Shown: positions 46,817-60,100 of the stretch, one piece after another
How positions within the stretch are numbered: the first letter of the stretch is position 1
Layout: each line of letters begins with the position of its first letter
NCBI GenBank assembly: GCA_030268105.1
Contig: BSDZ01000005.1
Coordinates: 1,550,001 to 1,614,000, forward strand
Source of the DNA: Volvox africanus
Lineage: Eukaryota > Chlorophyta > Chlorophyceae > Chlamydomonadales > Volvocaceae
Length of the DNA: 64,000 nucleotides
Reading direction: 5' to 3'
Translations under genes and position numbers: made by a program
The notes under the pieces: generated by a model
Seen by the model: the letters and a program-made list of their open reading frames with translations, nothing else
What the model was told of the DNA's origin: nothing
The model's database searches: none

Positions 46817-49364
46817 ATGAGCAGTCTGTGTGTGTGTGTGAGAGAGAGAGGGAGAGAGAGAGAGAGAGAACTTCACTTCCCCCCTTTCCAACCTTCCCCC
46901 CTCCCCTCGTCTTGCTTACACATTCTCATTCTGGGCCTGTGTACGGCAGACAAGGACCTTGTAACCCGCGCCCGGCTGCTTTCCGGGCGGGCATTGGCGA
47001 ACGAAGGGCTGAGTGATTGGGAGGCGGCTCTGGCTGACTACCGGAGGGGCATGGACTTGGCGGCGGAAGCAGGGTGCGTTGTTAATTAGTCGTCAGGTAG
47101 TGAATTGGTAAGATGGCGGTGGTTAAATTGGTTAGGATCATGATGGTGACTTAGTGGGAATTGAGCTTTAATTAAATTTTGTCCAAAGGCATTAATCGGG
47201 AAGTTTGGGTCGAAGAACTATCGGACTTTCTGATGAAGGGGCCAGTCCAGGTTGTACAGAACGGTTAAGGTGCCGTACATGTTTCCTGGATCTCAACACT
47301 GCACACAATTTTACCGTCTGTACTTCTCACACTGCTAATTACGTTTGCATAATGATGTCTTCTTTCACGTCATCAATTTCACATCCCTGACTGTTTCATT
47401 GGCATCCGGCCCGGTATGATCTTGATACCGATCTGGTACCGATTTGCCGTACTTTCGTACATGTGGAATGTCCCATACCCGGAGTTACTCGTACAAAACC
47501 CCGAGAAGCTCTTCCTCTCTCGTACATTAGGGAGTCGCTAGATCCGTACGTTCTCAACAGCATCGGCAACTGCCTCAATTCGTTGGGCCGTTGGGCGGGT
47601 AAGTGGAAGAGAACGGGAGGGGAAGGTATAACTGGCTACGTGACTGGTTACGTGTGTACGATTACGGGTTATTAGGGCGTGTACGGGACGGGAGGGCTGT
47701 GATGTGGATATGAGGCTGTATCAATCGATCTGGGTCAAAAATCTGATTCACTGAAACAAAATAGCAGATCTTGACCGCCAACCAACAACTTGCAACAGTA
47801 TAATGTAATAAAATATCTGCAGTATGTTGGCATTGTGAACGCGAGTTCTGATGGAGGCGCCAGCTTGACGCACATATACATACGTGTGCCTGTCGGTGTG
47901 TTCGTGTCTCCCCTCTCCCCTCCCCCCTTCCCCACTGACCCATGGATCCTTTTGGCGCAGATGCACGCGAGCAGTACTTGGCAAGTGCTGCCGTATTTCA
48001 GCAGGCGCGGGGGTTTCGCGCCCGAAATGGCTCCAGTACGCCACGACTCGATGGTACGGCGGAGTATCGCAGATTGCCACGTCAGCTGCCTTTGAACAAG
48101 TCGGTGTGACACCGCAAATAGGCGTTATGTATATTTCCTCATTTCTGAATAGCGCTGAAGCGTTATTAGAGATAATTAAGACTCCTGCCTCAATCCGGTC
48201 ATATTTGTTTTTTGTTTCTCACGGCTCACGATAACGGAGTTTCGACTTTCATTGTTCGACCCAAATATGTTTTTTTGCGGTTCAATGTCAGCCTTGGAGT
48301 CATTGCCAGCATATTCGTAATCACAGTCCTGCACCGCAGGCTCCATCTTCGCGTCATCGAATGCAGCCCTAATGCGAGCTCAGATGGGCGACACTGACGG
48401 CGCGGTCCAAGAGGTACGAATGTACGGATTTTTGGCTCTTTCGTACGGCAGGGGGCTGGCAATCACCATAGTAGTTTTGCATATTCACCGGTGTGACTGT
48501 GTTGCTGGCATTATATTCAAAAATCCAAAGCCGCAGTCTTGTTGACTCAGTCTGATGAAACCTCAATGAGTCGTCATCATCACTGAGGATGACTAATTGA
48601 ATATTAACAAAATTGTCTAAACGTCGGATGTTGTTCTCATTATTTAAATCGTATATGCTTTCATGTTGAATTGCCACGTCGTTGTCATATAACGATAAGG
48701 AAATTGCAAACGAGGGGCTGCTTAACAAATCCTACCTTAAAAGAGTTTTATTAATATTATTACAAATGGATGAAGAACTTTGGAGACGAGGGAGAGATGT
48801 GTGAAATTGGCACGTGCGGAGTACGGTGCGTACGGCATAACAAGTTATACACAACTCACCGCCTTCCCCGCAGATGGTACGGATCGCGCGGCGAGCCCCG
48901 GGCAGCGCGGATATGCGGGCGGCCCTGGCGGCTCTGTACTGGGGCCAGGGTCGGTGGCAAGAGGCGGAGGAGATGTGGGAGTTCGCGTGCGATCGAATCA
49001 CCGTAAGAGCATTTCGTTTTGTGGTTTGAGGCGACTAACTTGGTGGAAGGGAGGGTCTCCGATATCTCCCCATTTGCGTGTGTTCTGCCAGGAGTTATGG
49101 TCCTGAGCTACCTCCGCCGGAGGACTACAGGAGGACTAAACGTTTTAGTACACCTTAGTACACTGCATGTCATACACGCACCTGAGCCTTATTTCGTAGT
49201 ATCATGTCGTACATTATGGCTACTTTAACAATACATCATATATCACATTGCTGGCTGTGCAGGTGGGCTGCACCCAGTACACGGATTTGGACTGGTTGGG
49301 ACGCATTCGTCGCTGGCCCCCCCTCATGGTGCACCGGATGGAGGAGTTTTTGGCTTTAAAGTGA
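45208..49364 (+). CDS. TPR protein with chloroplast and twin-arginine (lumen) targeting signals
   Basis: Nine exons fit in phase: 45208-45741, 46080-46193, 46576-46645, 46950-47073, 47531-47598, 47961-48053, 48340-48413, 48874-49002 and 49263-49364, about 435 aa. The Ser/Ala/Pro/Arg-rich N-terminus looks like a chloroplast transit peptide. IGRRTFL at 97-102, followed by a hydrophobic stretch (101-113), looks like a thylakoid Tat signal, so lumenal location is inferred. The mature part has TPR-like helix pairs: AYAERRFQDAVNLLTECI, DGKNFPAAVQDFNAAL, GLSDWEAALADYRRGM, YVLNSIGNCLNSLGRW, AALYWGQGRWQEAEEMWE. The conserved-looking end reads CTQYTDLDWLGRIRRWPP. TPRs mediate protein-protein contacts, in this setting typically photosystem assembly or lumen chaperoning, but no specific partner can be named. 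Start: ATG 45208 gives a good transit peptide; ATG 45127 would add 27 residues. The exon 5 acceptor is the weakest join. Confidence 0.8.
46791..46869. repeat. (GT)n followed by (GA)n in TPR gene intron 3
   Basis: A GT run at 46791-46816, an interruption, then TGTGTGTG and GAGAGAGA tracts to about 46869, just upstream of the exon 4 acceptor. Confidence 0.95.
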
Positions 49365-50330
49365 TTTTCACTATAATTAATGGACTTAGTGTGACATGGG
49401 TGATGGGATCTTTATTATGTGCACGTTCCTGGAACGAGCAACAGGAAGTTGTAGATGAATTGTTTGCTCAATGTGTCGTTTAAAAAATATTTGCGAGGTC
49501 AGCAGGAGGCTTATAATTCAGAATATATATCCTAACCCGTCCTCTGACGGGTCGCAGTGGAAGTTGGCGAGAGGGGGAGCTGGAGACGAGCGGAACGAAC
49601 CGATGAAGTTGGATTGTTGAATGTGGGCCAGGGGTTGGCTGGTTAGCGGCAGGGATTTCCACTGCTAGCTCAGGCATGGAGGTGTGAGGAACCCGTCTAT
49701 CACATTTGAAGTTTCGACTAGCACTGACTGATTATTCCGTCGTGTACAAACAAACATGTCAGTACGCTATGTCAAGCAATGTGAGGTTGTGGGTCAATGA
49801 ATACGCAAGCGCCTCCTCATCTTCCTTTTCACCGCCACGTGTAAGCGCCGTGGGGTGGCTTAAGTGAGGCGCGGACAGCTTATGTCCGAAGTAATATCAA
49901 CGACCAACCAACAACGCCACCAACTATGAAAGTGGGGGTGCACGACAGCACGGAACAATCGCACGTCAGCGACTTGCCTCGATTAATAACGGAACCAAAT
50001 TGCATACTGAAGGTGAGTGACGAGGACGACACCTCCTACGTCCAATGTGCCAAACACATGTACGTACGGGCACGCACTAACATCAGTCCTTCACCGTACG
50101 GCACGGCAGACGTTACGGCACAGCCTATCTCGAAAACCTATACCCGAGCTAGTTCACACCCAGCCTTTCTACATCCACCGCCTCTTCCCGCATCCTCCTC
50201 ACTCCCCACCCATCACCCAACCGCATACTCCTAAAAGCCACCTTCCCGTGTCTCCCCCCATATTCCTCAATAACTTTCCTGCACCATAGACTACTACTGT
50301 TCCTTCAATATTTATTTAGTCGTCTTTTTA
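49365..50330. other. Intergenic region between convergent TPR and SHMT genes
   Basis: Shared 3' region of two convergent genes. Pyrimidine-rich tracts occur at 50160-50280. One GTACGGCA octamer lies at 50096. No coding region is supported. Confidence 0.5.
49840..49844 (+). terminator. TGTAA polyadenylation-type signal, possibly for the TPR gene
   Basis: TGTAA is the usual polyadenylation signal in Chlamydomonas and Volvox. This one lies about 475 bp after the TPR stop codon, a normal 3' UTR length there; assignment is inferred. Confidence 0.35.
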
Positions 50331-53300
50331 TTACAGTCCGGGCATTGGGAAGCTCTGTGCGAGCGCCTCCACCTCGCCCCGCAACGCCAAAATATCTGGC
50401 CGCGAGGCGCCTGTCCCCTCAACGTACTCCTTGAACTCCTTAAGCTTCCCGGGAGCCGGAGTCTTAGCCTGCGCGCATATAATACACATGCACATATGAT
50501 ACCGTGGAATCCACAAAATACGCAAAGAGAGCCCACAAATACATTGTAATGCCAATGTTATGATCACAACAAATAATCAACTCTTATGTTGCTCTCATTC
50601 CACGCACATGTTCATTGGTCACTTACAACCCTCCTTTTCACAAAGTCAGGTAACAAAGCCCCAAATTTGCAAAATTTATAGGATAAGGCGACCTCTGATG
50701 ATGGATTAAAACTCGAATTGTACGATTTCCAGGTGACCAAATCCAAAAACACTGCTTTTAAAGTTCCCCATCGTTCTCCTCCCTCCTTTTCCCTCTTACC
50801 TGACAGTCCTTCGCGATCTGAATGGCCCGATGGATGAAATCCGCCACTTGCTCGAAGTCCTTCTCTTGGAAGCCCCGGGTAGTGAGCGCGGGAGTGCCGA
50901 TGCGGATACCACCGGGCACCATTGCGGACTTGTCACCTGGGACTGAGTTCTTATTGAGTGTGATGGAGACCTGCGTGTGTGCGTGAAAAAGTGCGGGATT
51001 TGTTTGACAATTACTTGGTTCTGGAGGCAGGGGAAATGGGGTAAGAAGACGAATAAACGAGACATACCGATACCGCTGTAGAAACGCTGTAGAGACGCTG
51101 CTGTAAAGCATGATTTGGCTAACCGCGATGGTGGAGGACGACGTCTAGCCCTGTAGAGACCACTTGTAACGCTACACTATCATAGTCACACGACACGCTA
51201 TAGGCTGTGTTTGCGTGTTTCGCCACAACCCTTAACAAGTCCAGCCTTCACTCTCCCATTACTCTGTTGCCACTAACACTCACACGCCCATAACCCCCCA
51301 ACACACGCAAGCAGAAGTACACGTTAAGTTCGTACCTGGTCTAGGACGGTCTGCACCCGGGCTCCGTCTATTCCCGCCGGCTTAAGGTCGATGAGAACCA
51401 AGTGGTTGTCCGTGCCGTCAGAAACCACCTGAAGGGATCGGTATGTGGTTTGGGAAGTTGTCGGGTAGGCACGGCGTCACCCAGTGCACCAAGTGCAATT
51501 CGGAAGACCGAGAAGAACGGCACGATCGCAGTTGCGAGAGCATTACGTTATACACCCTTGTAAAAAGAGGGTATGACGTCCACTTCTACACTTGTACATC
51601 TCATACACATGCAAACTATGCCCTTCCGACTTCCGAAACAACACACACCATCCCAGCAGGTGCGTACTAGCCCCTTGCAAATCCACACCTTGTAGCCGTA
51701 CGCCTGGAGCCGCGTGCAGAGTGACCGGCAGTTAGCAACCACCTGCTGCTGGTAGACGCGGAACTCCTCTGTGTTCGCCATCTTGAGCGCAACAGCGAGA
51801 GCCGAAATGGTGTGGTTGTGGGGGCCACCCTGAAGACCCTGTGAATACACATGTGGGTGTGCCGGTACAAATGGTAGTTTCATATCATGCGATGTAGATG
51901 CCCCGCATCCCCCTACCCGTCCCCGGTCTGTTTCAAGCGACGTCGTTTCAACCCCTCTCACCACACATCACCGCGCCCCTTCTCTCCATCTCCTTTCCCT
52001 AAAACCCTTTTATCCTCGTTCCCCATTTTAATCGTTGTCGTCGTACCGGGAACACCGCCTGGTCAATCTTGTCCTTCAGGTCCTTGCGGTAGAAGATCAT
52101 TCCACCACGAGGACCCCGCAGAGACTTGTGGGTGGTGGTGGTGACGATGTGGGAGTACGGGAAGGGCGATACCGCCACTCCCGCCGCCACCAAACCACTG
52201 ATGTGCGCCATATCAGACATCAGGTAGGCCTCCGCCGAGTCGGCGATGGCGCGCATGCGAGTGTAATCGTAGTTACGAGAGTACGCAGAGGCGCCTGGCG
52301 TCGTATAGACGTGTTGAGATGGTGAGAAGGTGGAGATGTGAATGACTAATATAAAATTACAAATATATTAGAGGCAGGGCCCGGGGAAAAGGTGTAACGG
52401 GCAGGATTTACGACAAATGGCAGATCGGGGAGATCGGGGACAACGACAGAGAGAAAAGGCCACGCCATAAACCAGTCCAGCGCCCACGTACCATACTTGC
52501 ATAGACGGTAAGAGGGTAATTGTGCTGGGATTCAGGGACTCACCCGCAATAATGAGCTTTGGACGGAAAAGCTGCGCGGACTTCTCCAGCGCGTCGTAGT
52601 CGATGGTGCCGGTCTCCTCGTTCAGGCGGTAAGGCATGGATTCGAAGAAAATAGAGGTGGCAGACACACGGCGCTTCGCCGTCATGAAACCGTGAGTTAG
52701 GTGACCACCTGCATTAGAACGTCGCCCCACCATCATCGGATCCAACACAGGGAACAAAAAACAGGGAAGTGCTTTCGCTTTCCATTATTGCAACCACGTT
52801 GCATGAAGCCACGACCCATATCCACTCGTCCCCTGCCTTATTCCCCGTCCCGAAATCCCAACCCTTTATAATTCCTGCACGAACCCTGGAGAGTCGAAAA
52901 CCCTATGAGCCTCCCTGCGCAGTTGCCTGAGCCGGTCGTCTCTCCCATCTACCACACACAGATATCCAGGCGCCCCCCTACACCGTCCTGTAAGGTTATA
53001 AAAATCCGAGTTGACCTACCCTAACTAGAGGGACATGCAGCAAGTCTGATCCCTCAACCCCACCATATATCATCAAGAGAATTGAGGCTGCTAGCCCCCT
53101 TCCCTGTATCGGTGAATAAGATTTACAGTTTCTAGGTGCCACCTTTATCCCCGTTTAGCCTTTGCTCCCAACTCACTCCACCAACAACAGATTTTGTCCA
53201 CCAATAGCATGTGCTCATGCTGTTCTTCTCCTCCGTTAGCTTTCACCCTCTCCTTCCTTTTTGTCTCCCACGTCGTCCCCGTCCCCAGCTCCCATTCCCG

Positions 53301-54875
53301 CTCAGAGTTTTCGCCGGGCCCGTTTCCCCCCTTTCCCTGCACCCCATTCGCTTTCTCTCCTACCCCCATACCTTCTACATATTTCGCCCACCATATTTCC
53401 TACCCTTAACTCTTCCAGCTCGCATATTTTGAGAGACATGAAAATTCCCGCCTTTGGTACCCTTCCCCCAATCCAAATACACACAACCCCTTCTCCCCCT
53501 GCACTGGTCGATGTCTCACCATGGGGCAGGTCCAGGCCCATGATACGGTCATGTGGTTGTAGCAGACCCGTATACACCGCGAAGTTAGCAGGGGATCCCG
53601 ACAGCGGCTGCACATTGACGCCCCACTCCGCCGGGTCCAACTTGAATAGCTCCAGGGCGCGCTTCTGCAATCAGATGAACCGCACGCGGGTCATGATAAT
53701 TAGGGCCCTGGATGATTTCCGTTGTGATATGGGTTTGGGGGGAACTAGTATCGAGACAGGAGACCCCCAACACGGACCCCCAACACCATGCACATCACAC
53801 AGCCGCCGTAAGTTTGGATACAGTGGGCTGAACCGGACTGAACTGAACTGAGTTGCGTTGCACAAGGTTAGGTGGAGGTGGAGGAAGAAAAAATACGCAA
53901 AGGATGCCGGGTTGGATTTCAGTGTGGGTTCGAAGGGGCAATGTGGTTTCATTAGAACGGAAACAGCTCCTACAAGGGATCGGAACCCTGGATTAGGGCG
54001 GGTGGGGAGCACACTGAAGAAGAGGGCGGTTAAAGCCGTTGAAAAGCGGAGGTGCAAAAGCGGCAGACGACGCTTTCCTTTCGGTACGCCAAGCAGCAAA
54101 CGGGGGCGTTATCAGCCTGGGTACACTTGCCTCGCACAGTAGCTCGACCTGATCGATGTACTCGTTGCCGCCATAGTAACGAGCGTTGGGCCGACCCTCC
54201 GAATACTTGTTCGTCATGCAGCTCCCCAACGCTTGCATGACCTAGGAACCGGTAACGAGAATGTAGTTTCACACATTTAATCCAGTGGAACAAGATGAAA
54301 TGCAGTTTTAAGATAAACCTTCCAGGCCATTTCAGCTTTGAAAGGACAAGAAGAATGAATTCTAGATTAAATAACTCACCGCCTTCGAGGTAAAATTCTC
54401 TGACGCAATAAGCTCGAGCCCGCGAACCTGCAGAGACCAACAACGAGGTTAAGGTGTCAAGCTCTGCCACGCACGTCACGCCGCCGCAACCAATTATACT
54501 GGAATAGAGCATGTAGAAAGCAGAAAGTAATTTTATAAAAATTTTGCAAGGCTACCAAGGGCTTCTCATGCTATCGAGTCTAAGTGGCGACCTGGCGGGA
54601 CTTCTCCTTCGTGATGAGCGAGTGAATCTCCGGGTCAACCTCCGAGAGAGCACCGTCATACTGGAAAAGCTTCTTTCCTGCTCCTACAAGAGGTTAACAT
54701 AACTCGATAACTTCCCCAACCGAAGACAGCCGCCGAACCAGTTCCGAGGCGATGACTTGCCTGCCGTCGGAGCCGGAGGAGCAACAGTGGCCTTCACAAT
54801 CATATTACGGCGAGACACACCGCCATTTCTTGCGCGGCCAGCACCGGCCGAAAGACGCTGCTGTTGGAGCTGCAT
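50331..54875 (-). CDS. SHMT: Serine hydroxymethyltransferase, probably plastid-targeted
   Basis: Eleven exons, 5' to 3': 54875-54761, 54683-54592, 54427-54380, 54241-54131, 53664-53520, 52708-52544, 52294-52047, 51838-51689, 51428-51336, 50970-50800 and 50468-50331, giving 491 aa. The enzyme interconverts serine plus tetrahydrofolate and glycine plus 5,10-methylene-tetrahydrofolate, using PLP. Family landmarks: [56 protein letters not shown], and [11 protein letters not shown] with the PLP Schiff-base Lys at about residue 282; [12 protein letters not shown] and [15 protein letters not shown] follow. The first ~40 residues are Gln/Arg/Ala-rich without acidic residues ([19 protein letters not shown]), typical of an organellar transit peptide; plastid is favoured, mitochondrion possible. 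Introns 1 and 4 use GC donors (AG|GCAAGT). An alternative upstream start is unlikely because the frame has no other ATG. The catalytic core looks complete. Confidence 0.97.
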
Positions 54876-57196
54876 TGTCTGTTGTTGGTTTGCGAAAAGG
54901 GCTGTCAACTAAAATTCAAGCAAGGATAAGGGGTCAATACTAAAATACCAGTATTACAAGTTGGGTTATATTATCTTGGAACGGCCTCATAGCGGTCCAT
55001 GTGTGAAGCCCCACGCCTTGCGTTTCACGACGGCGTGATTTTGGACGAACACTACGGCAAGTACCCGGGGGGCTAAACGTGAAGCTGACACAGAGTGCAT
55101 GATGCGAAACTTTGAAATTGAGCCAAATGTTTTGTATTGACGCAAAATAATAACAGTCCGATAATGGTTTTAACCTGGGCAGCCTTTGGAAGTCGACCTT
55201 TCCAATCCTGCCTCGCTTTCTAACTATTCTGACTTGCAGAAGAAATAAATGAATGTTTGCACCGTCGTAGATGCTGCTCACCCATTCAGAACAGACAACT
55301 GTATTCAAATAACAGTGTCGGATACGCAGTGAGTCGTTTATCGTTGGTATAGACGAGAATATTATGCCAATATTGCCTGTGATGAGAGCTCGAGAAGGCA
55401 GAGAGCAAGGAATTGCACATGTCATACTCGGCATGACATGTCTGGCCAGATATTAAAATTTGCTCGAGTCTTCAGCACGTCTCTGCAAAATGTTGTCCAA
55501 CGATATGTTTGGGCACCGACACTTGCATCGCATATACCCTTCCAGAACCGACCCTTCCCCGCAACCTACTGCCGGCGACCTACCCGAGTTCATACCAGTA
55601 TTCCAGATAGCCCACCGATCAGAGCCAAGATACGTAGTATTGCAACAACAGTTCTGATAGCTGCCTTCCCATCTCCCGTGGAGGCGTCCTTGCAGCGGAC
55701 ACCAGGTGCATACCGGCGCGGGCGACACCAGCTGCCTGGGTTCTGGATCCGTACTGCTAGTACACCAATCCACAATCCATGCGATTGGCCTCTACACCCG
55801 AGCGTCTCATTACAGCTCGCACCCATGGCTTTCGGATACCATTGAATGAACCAACCCAAAGAAGAGCAGGGTTTAGTTCACTCGCGTGACAAGCATGCCC
55901 TGCTGGTCACGGGCCTCCATATCGCATTTGTCGTTCCTTACACCTGATGTGCAGCAAAGCTCTGGAACTCGTGCCGGCAGTTGCAGCGCAATACAAATAA
56001 GGTATACGATATGATGTTTATGGTGTAGCGCAGTGTGATGTAACGCAAAGGACTGGCGCGGTGAGCTTTTGATCTCTGTACTCTTATTCTTGTACGCAAA
56101 GGCTCCTCCTGAATTGGCTGCCGTACATGACCATAGCGCCGCTCTTGGCTGCGGCCATCATCGAGGGTCATCATCCCCTGGCCCCTCGCCATCATCCACC
56201 CCACCACCTAGGCACAAAGAGAGGCACAATGCTCCCCACTCGCAGGCTGAGACAGGGCTTGTCATTGTTTTGACAGCGTTGGTCAACGACCTGCCCCTGC
56301 GACCTGTCCCAAACAACTTCCGCTTCCACTTCCACTGACAATAACACCCAATGCCATGTGGTCCAGTTAAGCAATCGTGGTTAAAAAGAATACACAAGCT
56401 AAGGATCCCGAAAACAACCCGTTGCACGCCGTCAAATACAACAGAGCAGGCCTGCAACGACGCATCAAAAGGTTCTTTTCCACGTTCTGGAAGTTACGAA
56501 TCAAAACCCATTTCCATTTCTTCCATCTGTACCAGCTGATGAACCCTCCCCGAACCCTGCAACGAGGGCCATGCGGAAACATGGAAGATCGTCCGAGTGC
56601 TGCTCGATTATATGCGTCCTAGCTGCTCGGCCGGATACCGGTGCGGGTACAACCCGGATACGCGAACAGGTACGTCAGCGCTCGCCCAGCCCCACTTGTG
56701 CGGAACAGCCAGGTTGTCCAGGTACCCGACCTGGGTCGACCCTTACCCTGTAGGATTCGGATCCACATCTGGATTCATCGTACGGAACGTATCGATAACT
56801 CACTCATGCTCGCTCATTCACTCTTATCACAGCTATAACAGCATCCTTCACTCGGCAATGGTGTCACGGGCAACAGCAGCTGCCCGGTCGCCACCCCTCA
56901 CAATGGAACCGCTCCACGCTCCATCCCTGCCTCCACCACCTTCTCAACACTATGCCTAGCCCGCACTCGCCAAGTTCGCTTCCATCGCTCTATGAAGGCC
57001 CAACTTTCGTTTCGCAAAATGCGGGTTATAACGTCTCGAAACAACCCCCTCTCACCCCCTCCGTAACTCACCCCACTTAACCCTAAACCCACGAGAGGAA
57101 AACCCTGACTACAGCCGCTACAGCCTCCACTCCTGACAAGCTACCCCACCATTAAGTTCCTGGTACAGCGGTCTGAGCTGCATATTCACCCGCCAC
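54876..57196. other. Intergenic region upstream of SHMT
   Basis: About 2.3 kb. The SHMT promoter and 5' UTR should lie next to 54876, and the 3' UTR of the minus-strand gene ending at 57197 lies at the other end. Open frames of 100-165 codons occur on both strands around 54940-55860, but none has recognisable motifs or a splice-phase partner. Confidence 0.45.
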
Positions 57197-60100
57197 CTAC
57201 CGCTTCATCTCCGTTCGCGCCGATCGCGATGGCGGTCGCAAAAGCGGCGGCGGCGGTGTTTCCAGCCCAGCTGACTCTGACGACCGTGATGAAGAGGCCG
57301 ACGGAGCTGGTGCCGCCAGCGGCTCTTCGCCTTCCCAGGAAAGCCGCCTAAGTCCCTGAAACATGTACGACGGATGGGTCTGAAGCGCCGCCAGCTGATC
57401 CGACGTCAGCTCAGTCACTTCCTGTGTCGGCGACGCCACAGGCGCTGCGGACCAGGCTCCAGCCTCCGTACGATCGCTCCTGCTGCCGCCGCCGGAGCTG
57501 CCGTTGCTGCTGAGGCGACCGTCAGCGCCACCGCCGACGGCGCCACCGCCGCTACGAAACTCCGACCTCTGTTGCCACTCCTTGCTGGGGTAGCCGCTGC
57601 CAGAACGCCGTGGTGGCTTCCTTGCAGCTGAAGATTCCGGCAGGACCGCCGACGGTGCCACCGCCGCCGCGGGGGCCCTTCCCAGCGGCTCGCCACCGGC
57701 ACCGGCCTTTGATGCCTTAAGTCGCTGTAGCAATGCCAGAGCAATGGGCAGGGCCGCGGGCTGCTGCAGCTCCGGGGGCAGGGGCACACCCTGTTGGGTA
57801 TGATACAGGCGTGTGAAAAGGACTTTAGTGATCCTTATTGTTGGGAGTTGGTGAGGTATGCAACTACCAACGAGCACAACAGACCCACGACCCCTGCTGT
57901 CTCTCCATCCGCGTTCGATTTTCGGTTTTTGTTTGTCGTTTTCTGCCTGTGTATAAAGGTAAGTAGAGCCACAGCCTCCACCGCCACATCCGCCACGTCT
58001 GCAACATCATGCAATTCCAACCGACCAAGCAAATGACGACCTAACAAACAACCGACTAGACACCGATTATGAACGGCCCCCGACAGAGAAACAAACGAAG
58101 ACACACCGCGTGCTTTGCCTGCCGCGCCAGGCGAGCCGTCTCAGAAGCCACTGACATGAGTTGGGCCACTATGTCACGAAGCTCCGACTCATTGGCCAAG
58201 GCCGCACTTCGGCTGCCAGCCCCACTGTCGCTGCTGTCATTGCTGTCGCTGCTGGTACTGGTGGTGATGATGTCGTGAGTGATGTTCATCATTTGGCTAC
58301 TGCTGGAGCCCGAGGAGGTACTTACTGAGGCGGCGGCTGGGTGGAATGGCGGAATTGCGGCGGTTATACTGACCGTAGCGGTCTGCGGGTGTGCCGCCGC
58401 CGTCGCCACTTCCAGGCACGACGACGACAGCTGCAGCGGAGGCAGAGGGACATCCGCAGTCATGTCGGCCTTTTCCGATGCCGCCAGCAGTAACAACGAT
58501 ATCATCGGTGACGGCGCCACTGTGCTCGTCCTGTCTCCCATACCGACGGTCTCAACAGCACCTTGAGATGATGTGATAACGTCACCGGGAGCTGACGGCG
58601 CCGCGGCATGCTGTAGTTCCAGCGCAAATAAATGGCGCAGCTCCTCCTGCAAATTGTTTGCCGACCCATGGGTCACTTCGACATCCGCGCCATTGACTGA
58701 CGATGTAAGCGATGGCGGCGCTGCGCCGGTAATATTGCCCCCCTGCTTTTCATTTTGAATCCCCACAGCGACATCAACACTCATCTTCTCAACGGCGGCG
58801 GTATTCGAAATAATGGTACGGTTTTCCGAAAGGGTGCTCACGACACTGTCCGTACGACGATAATGTCCGCTGGCGGCGCGGCCGTTGACAGTGCTGTCAG
58901 ACCCTGTCGGCTTTGCATCAGTGCTTCCGTTGCTACTGCCACCCAATACTGCGTTTCCGTTGCTACTGCTGATCCCGGCATTAAGCTCCTGCTCGAGAAG
59001 CGTGAGAAGTTCTGGCTGTACGGCAAGACTGACAGGCGATACCTGCGCCTCCTCCTCCTCCTTATCATCCACCTTGACGCTGACGTCGGAGTCGTTGTTA
59101 CTGCTGCTGTCACTGCCCCTCCTTATGCTGCCCCCAACAACTGTGTTGTTTATTGTCAGTTCTGTTGGTGCTACGTTCGGTACACCGGGCATATCGGCAG
59201 CAGCAACAGGAATGGATGCAGACTCTGCATCTGGGTTTTTTAATGGATGAAGTGGTGGCGATGGTGGTGGTGCTATCGCAGTTGAATGGGTTCCTTCCGG
59301 TCCGTTAGAGGCCAAGTCAGCTGCGTTCTCAATGCGCTGCAATTTTTGCAGCTCCGAAGCCACTGACGCTGAAGGGGCATGATCGGCAGACGCCACCGCT
59401 GCCACCGTGGCGGCGGTGACGGTAGCGGCTGTAGTGGTGTTAGCAGTGGCGGCTGCGGGAAGTGCCTTTATTTCGGGTGGTATGGGAACTTTGCCGCCGC
59501 TGAGGACGTACTGAAGCAGAGCCTCCATCTGCAACGGAGGTCATCAAACGGGGACAACACCACACCATTACCATGACATGAGGTGATATGACATGGTGGT
59601 AGAGATCAGCGGGGGACAGAAGGGTGGTGGAGGGTGTTGTGGTATTGGAAAGCCGTAAGCCGTATAGAAACCCTGACAGGGTTACAATGGTACCTTACAT
59701 ATTACTATGCATACACACACATATATACATATATACATATATACATCCATCAACTGGTGGTTTTGGCCTACTGCCCCTCAAGCAACACATTCGGGCAAGA
59801 CAAGCCATGTGGGCAATGCGATTCATCCGAGGGGCCCTGATGGCCAAGAGTGAGGGAGAGAGGGTAACGCTTATGGACACGGCGATGAATACAGTTGCTG
59901 AAGAAGGGGAGGAGCCTGTTACTCGTGGTAATGATCGAAGTCTCCACCCCTGGATCCGGACCCTGGCCACCTACCTGGAGATCACCCATCCGGCCTTTAA
60001 ACCTTGGGCCCTTACCACTGCCCAGGCAACTGGGCCCTGGCTGGGTGGAGAGACCTTGCCTGAGGAGATCAGCCGAATTGTAGGGGCCTTAGGGCACCTC

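Larger units (their letters stand above)
42324..50103. repeat. Cluster of dispersed GTACGGCA octamers
   Basis: Exact GTACGGCA or its complement TGCCGTAC at 42324, 42396, 42770, 43402, 43819, 44075, 45760, 46194, 46605, 46941, 47271, 47445, 48443, 48830 and 50096 (first base). That is fifteen sites in about 7.8 kb on both strands, in introns, intergenic DNA and one exon. Only isolated hits were seen elsewhere (2880 and its duplicate 16873, 34329, 35712, 56119, 59018). Two sites coincide with splice sites: GAG|GTACGGCA at 46194 (donor) and GTACGGCAG| at 46941 (acceptor). Confidence 0.8.

Noticed and set aside
55438..55860. Open frames of 135 (+) and 106/89 (-) codons upstream of SHMT
   Set aside because: No motifs, no Kozak or splice support, and both strands equally open.
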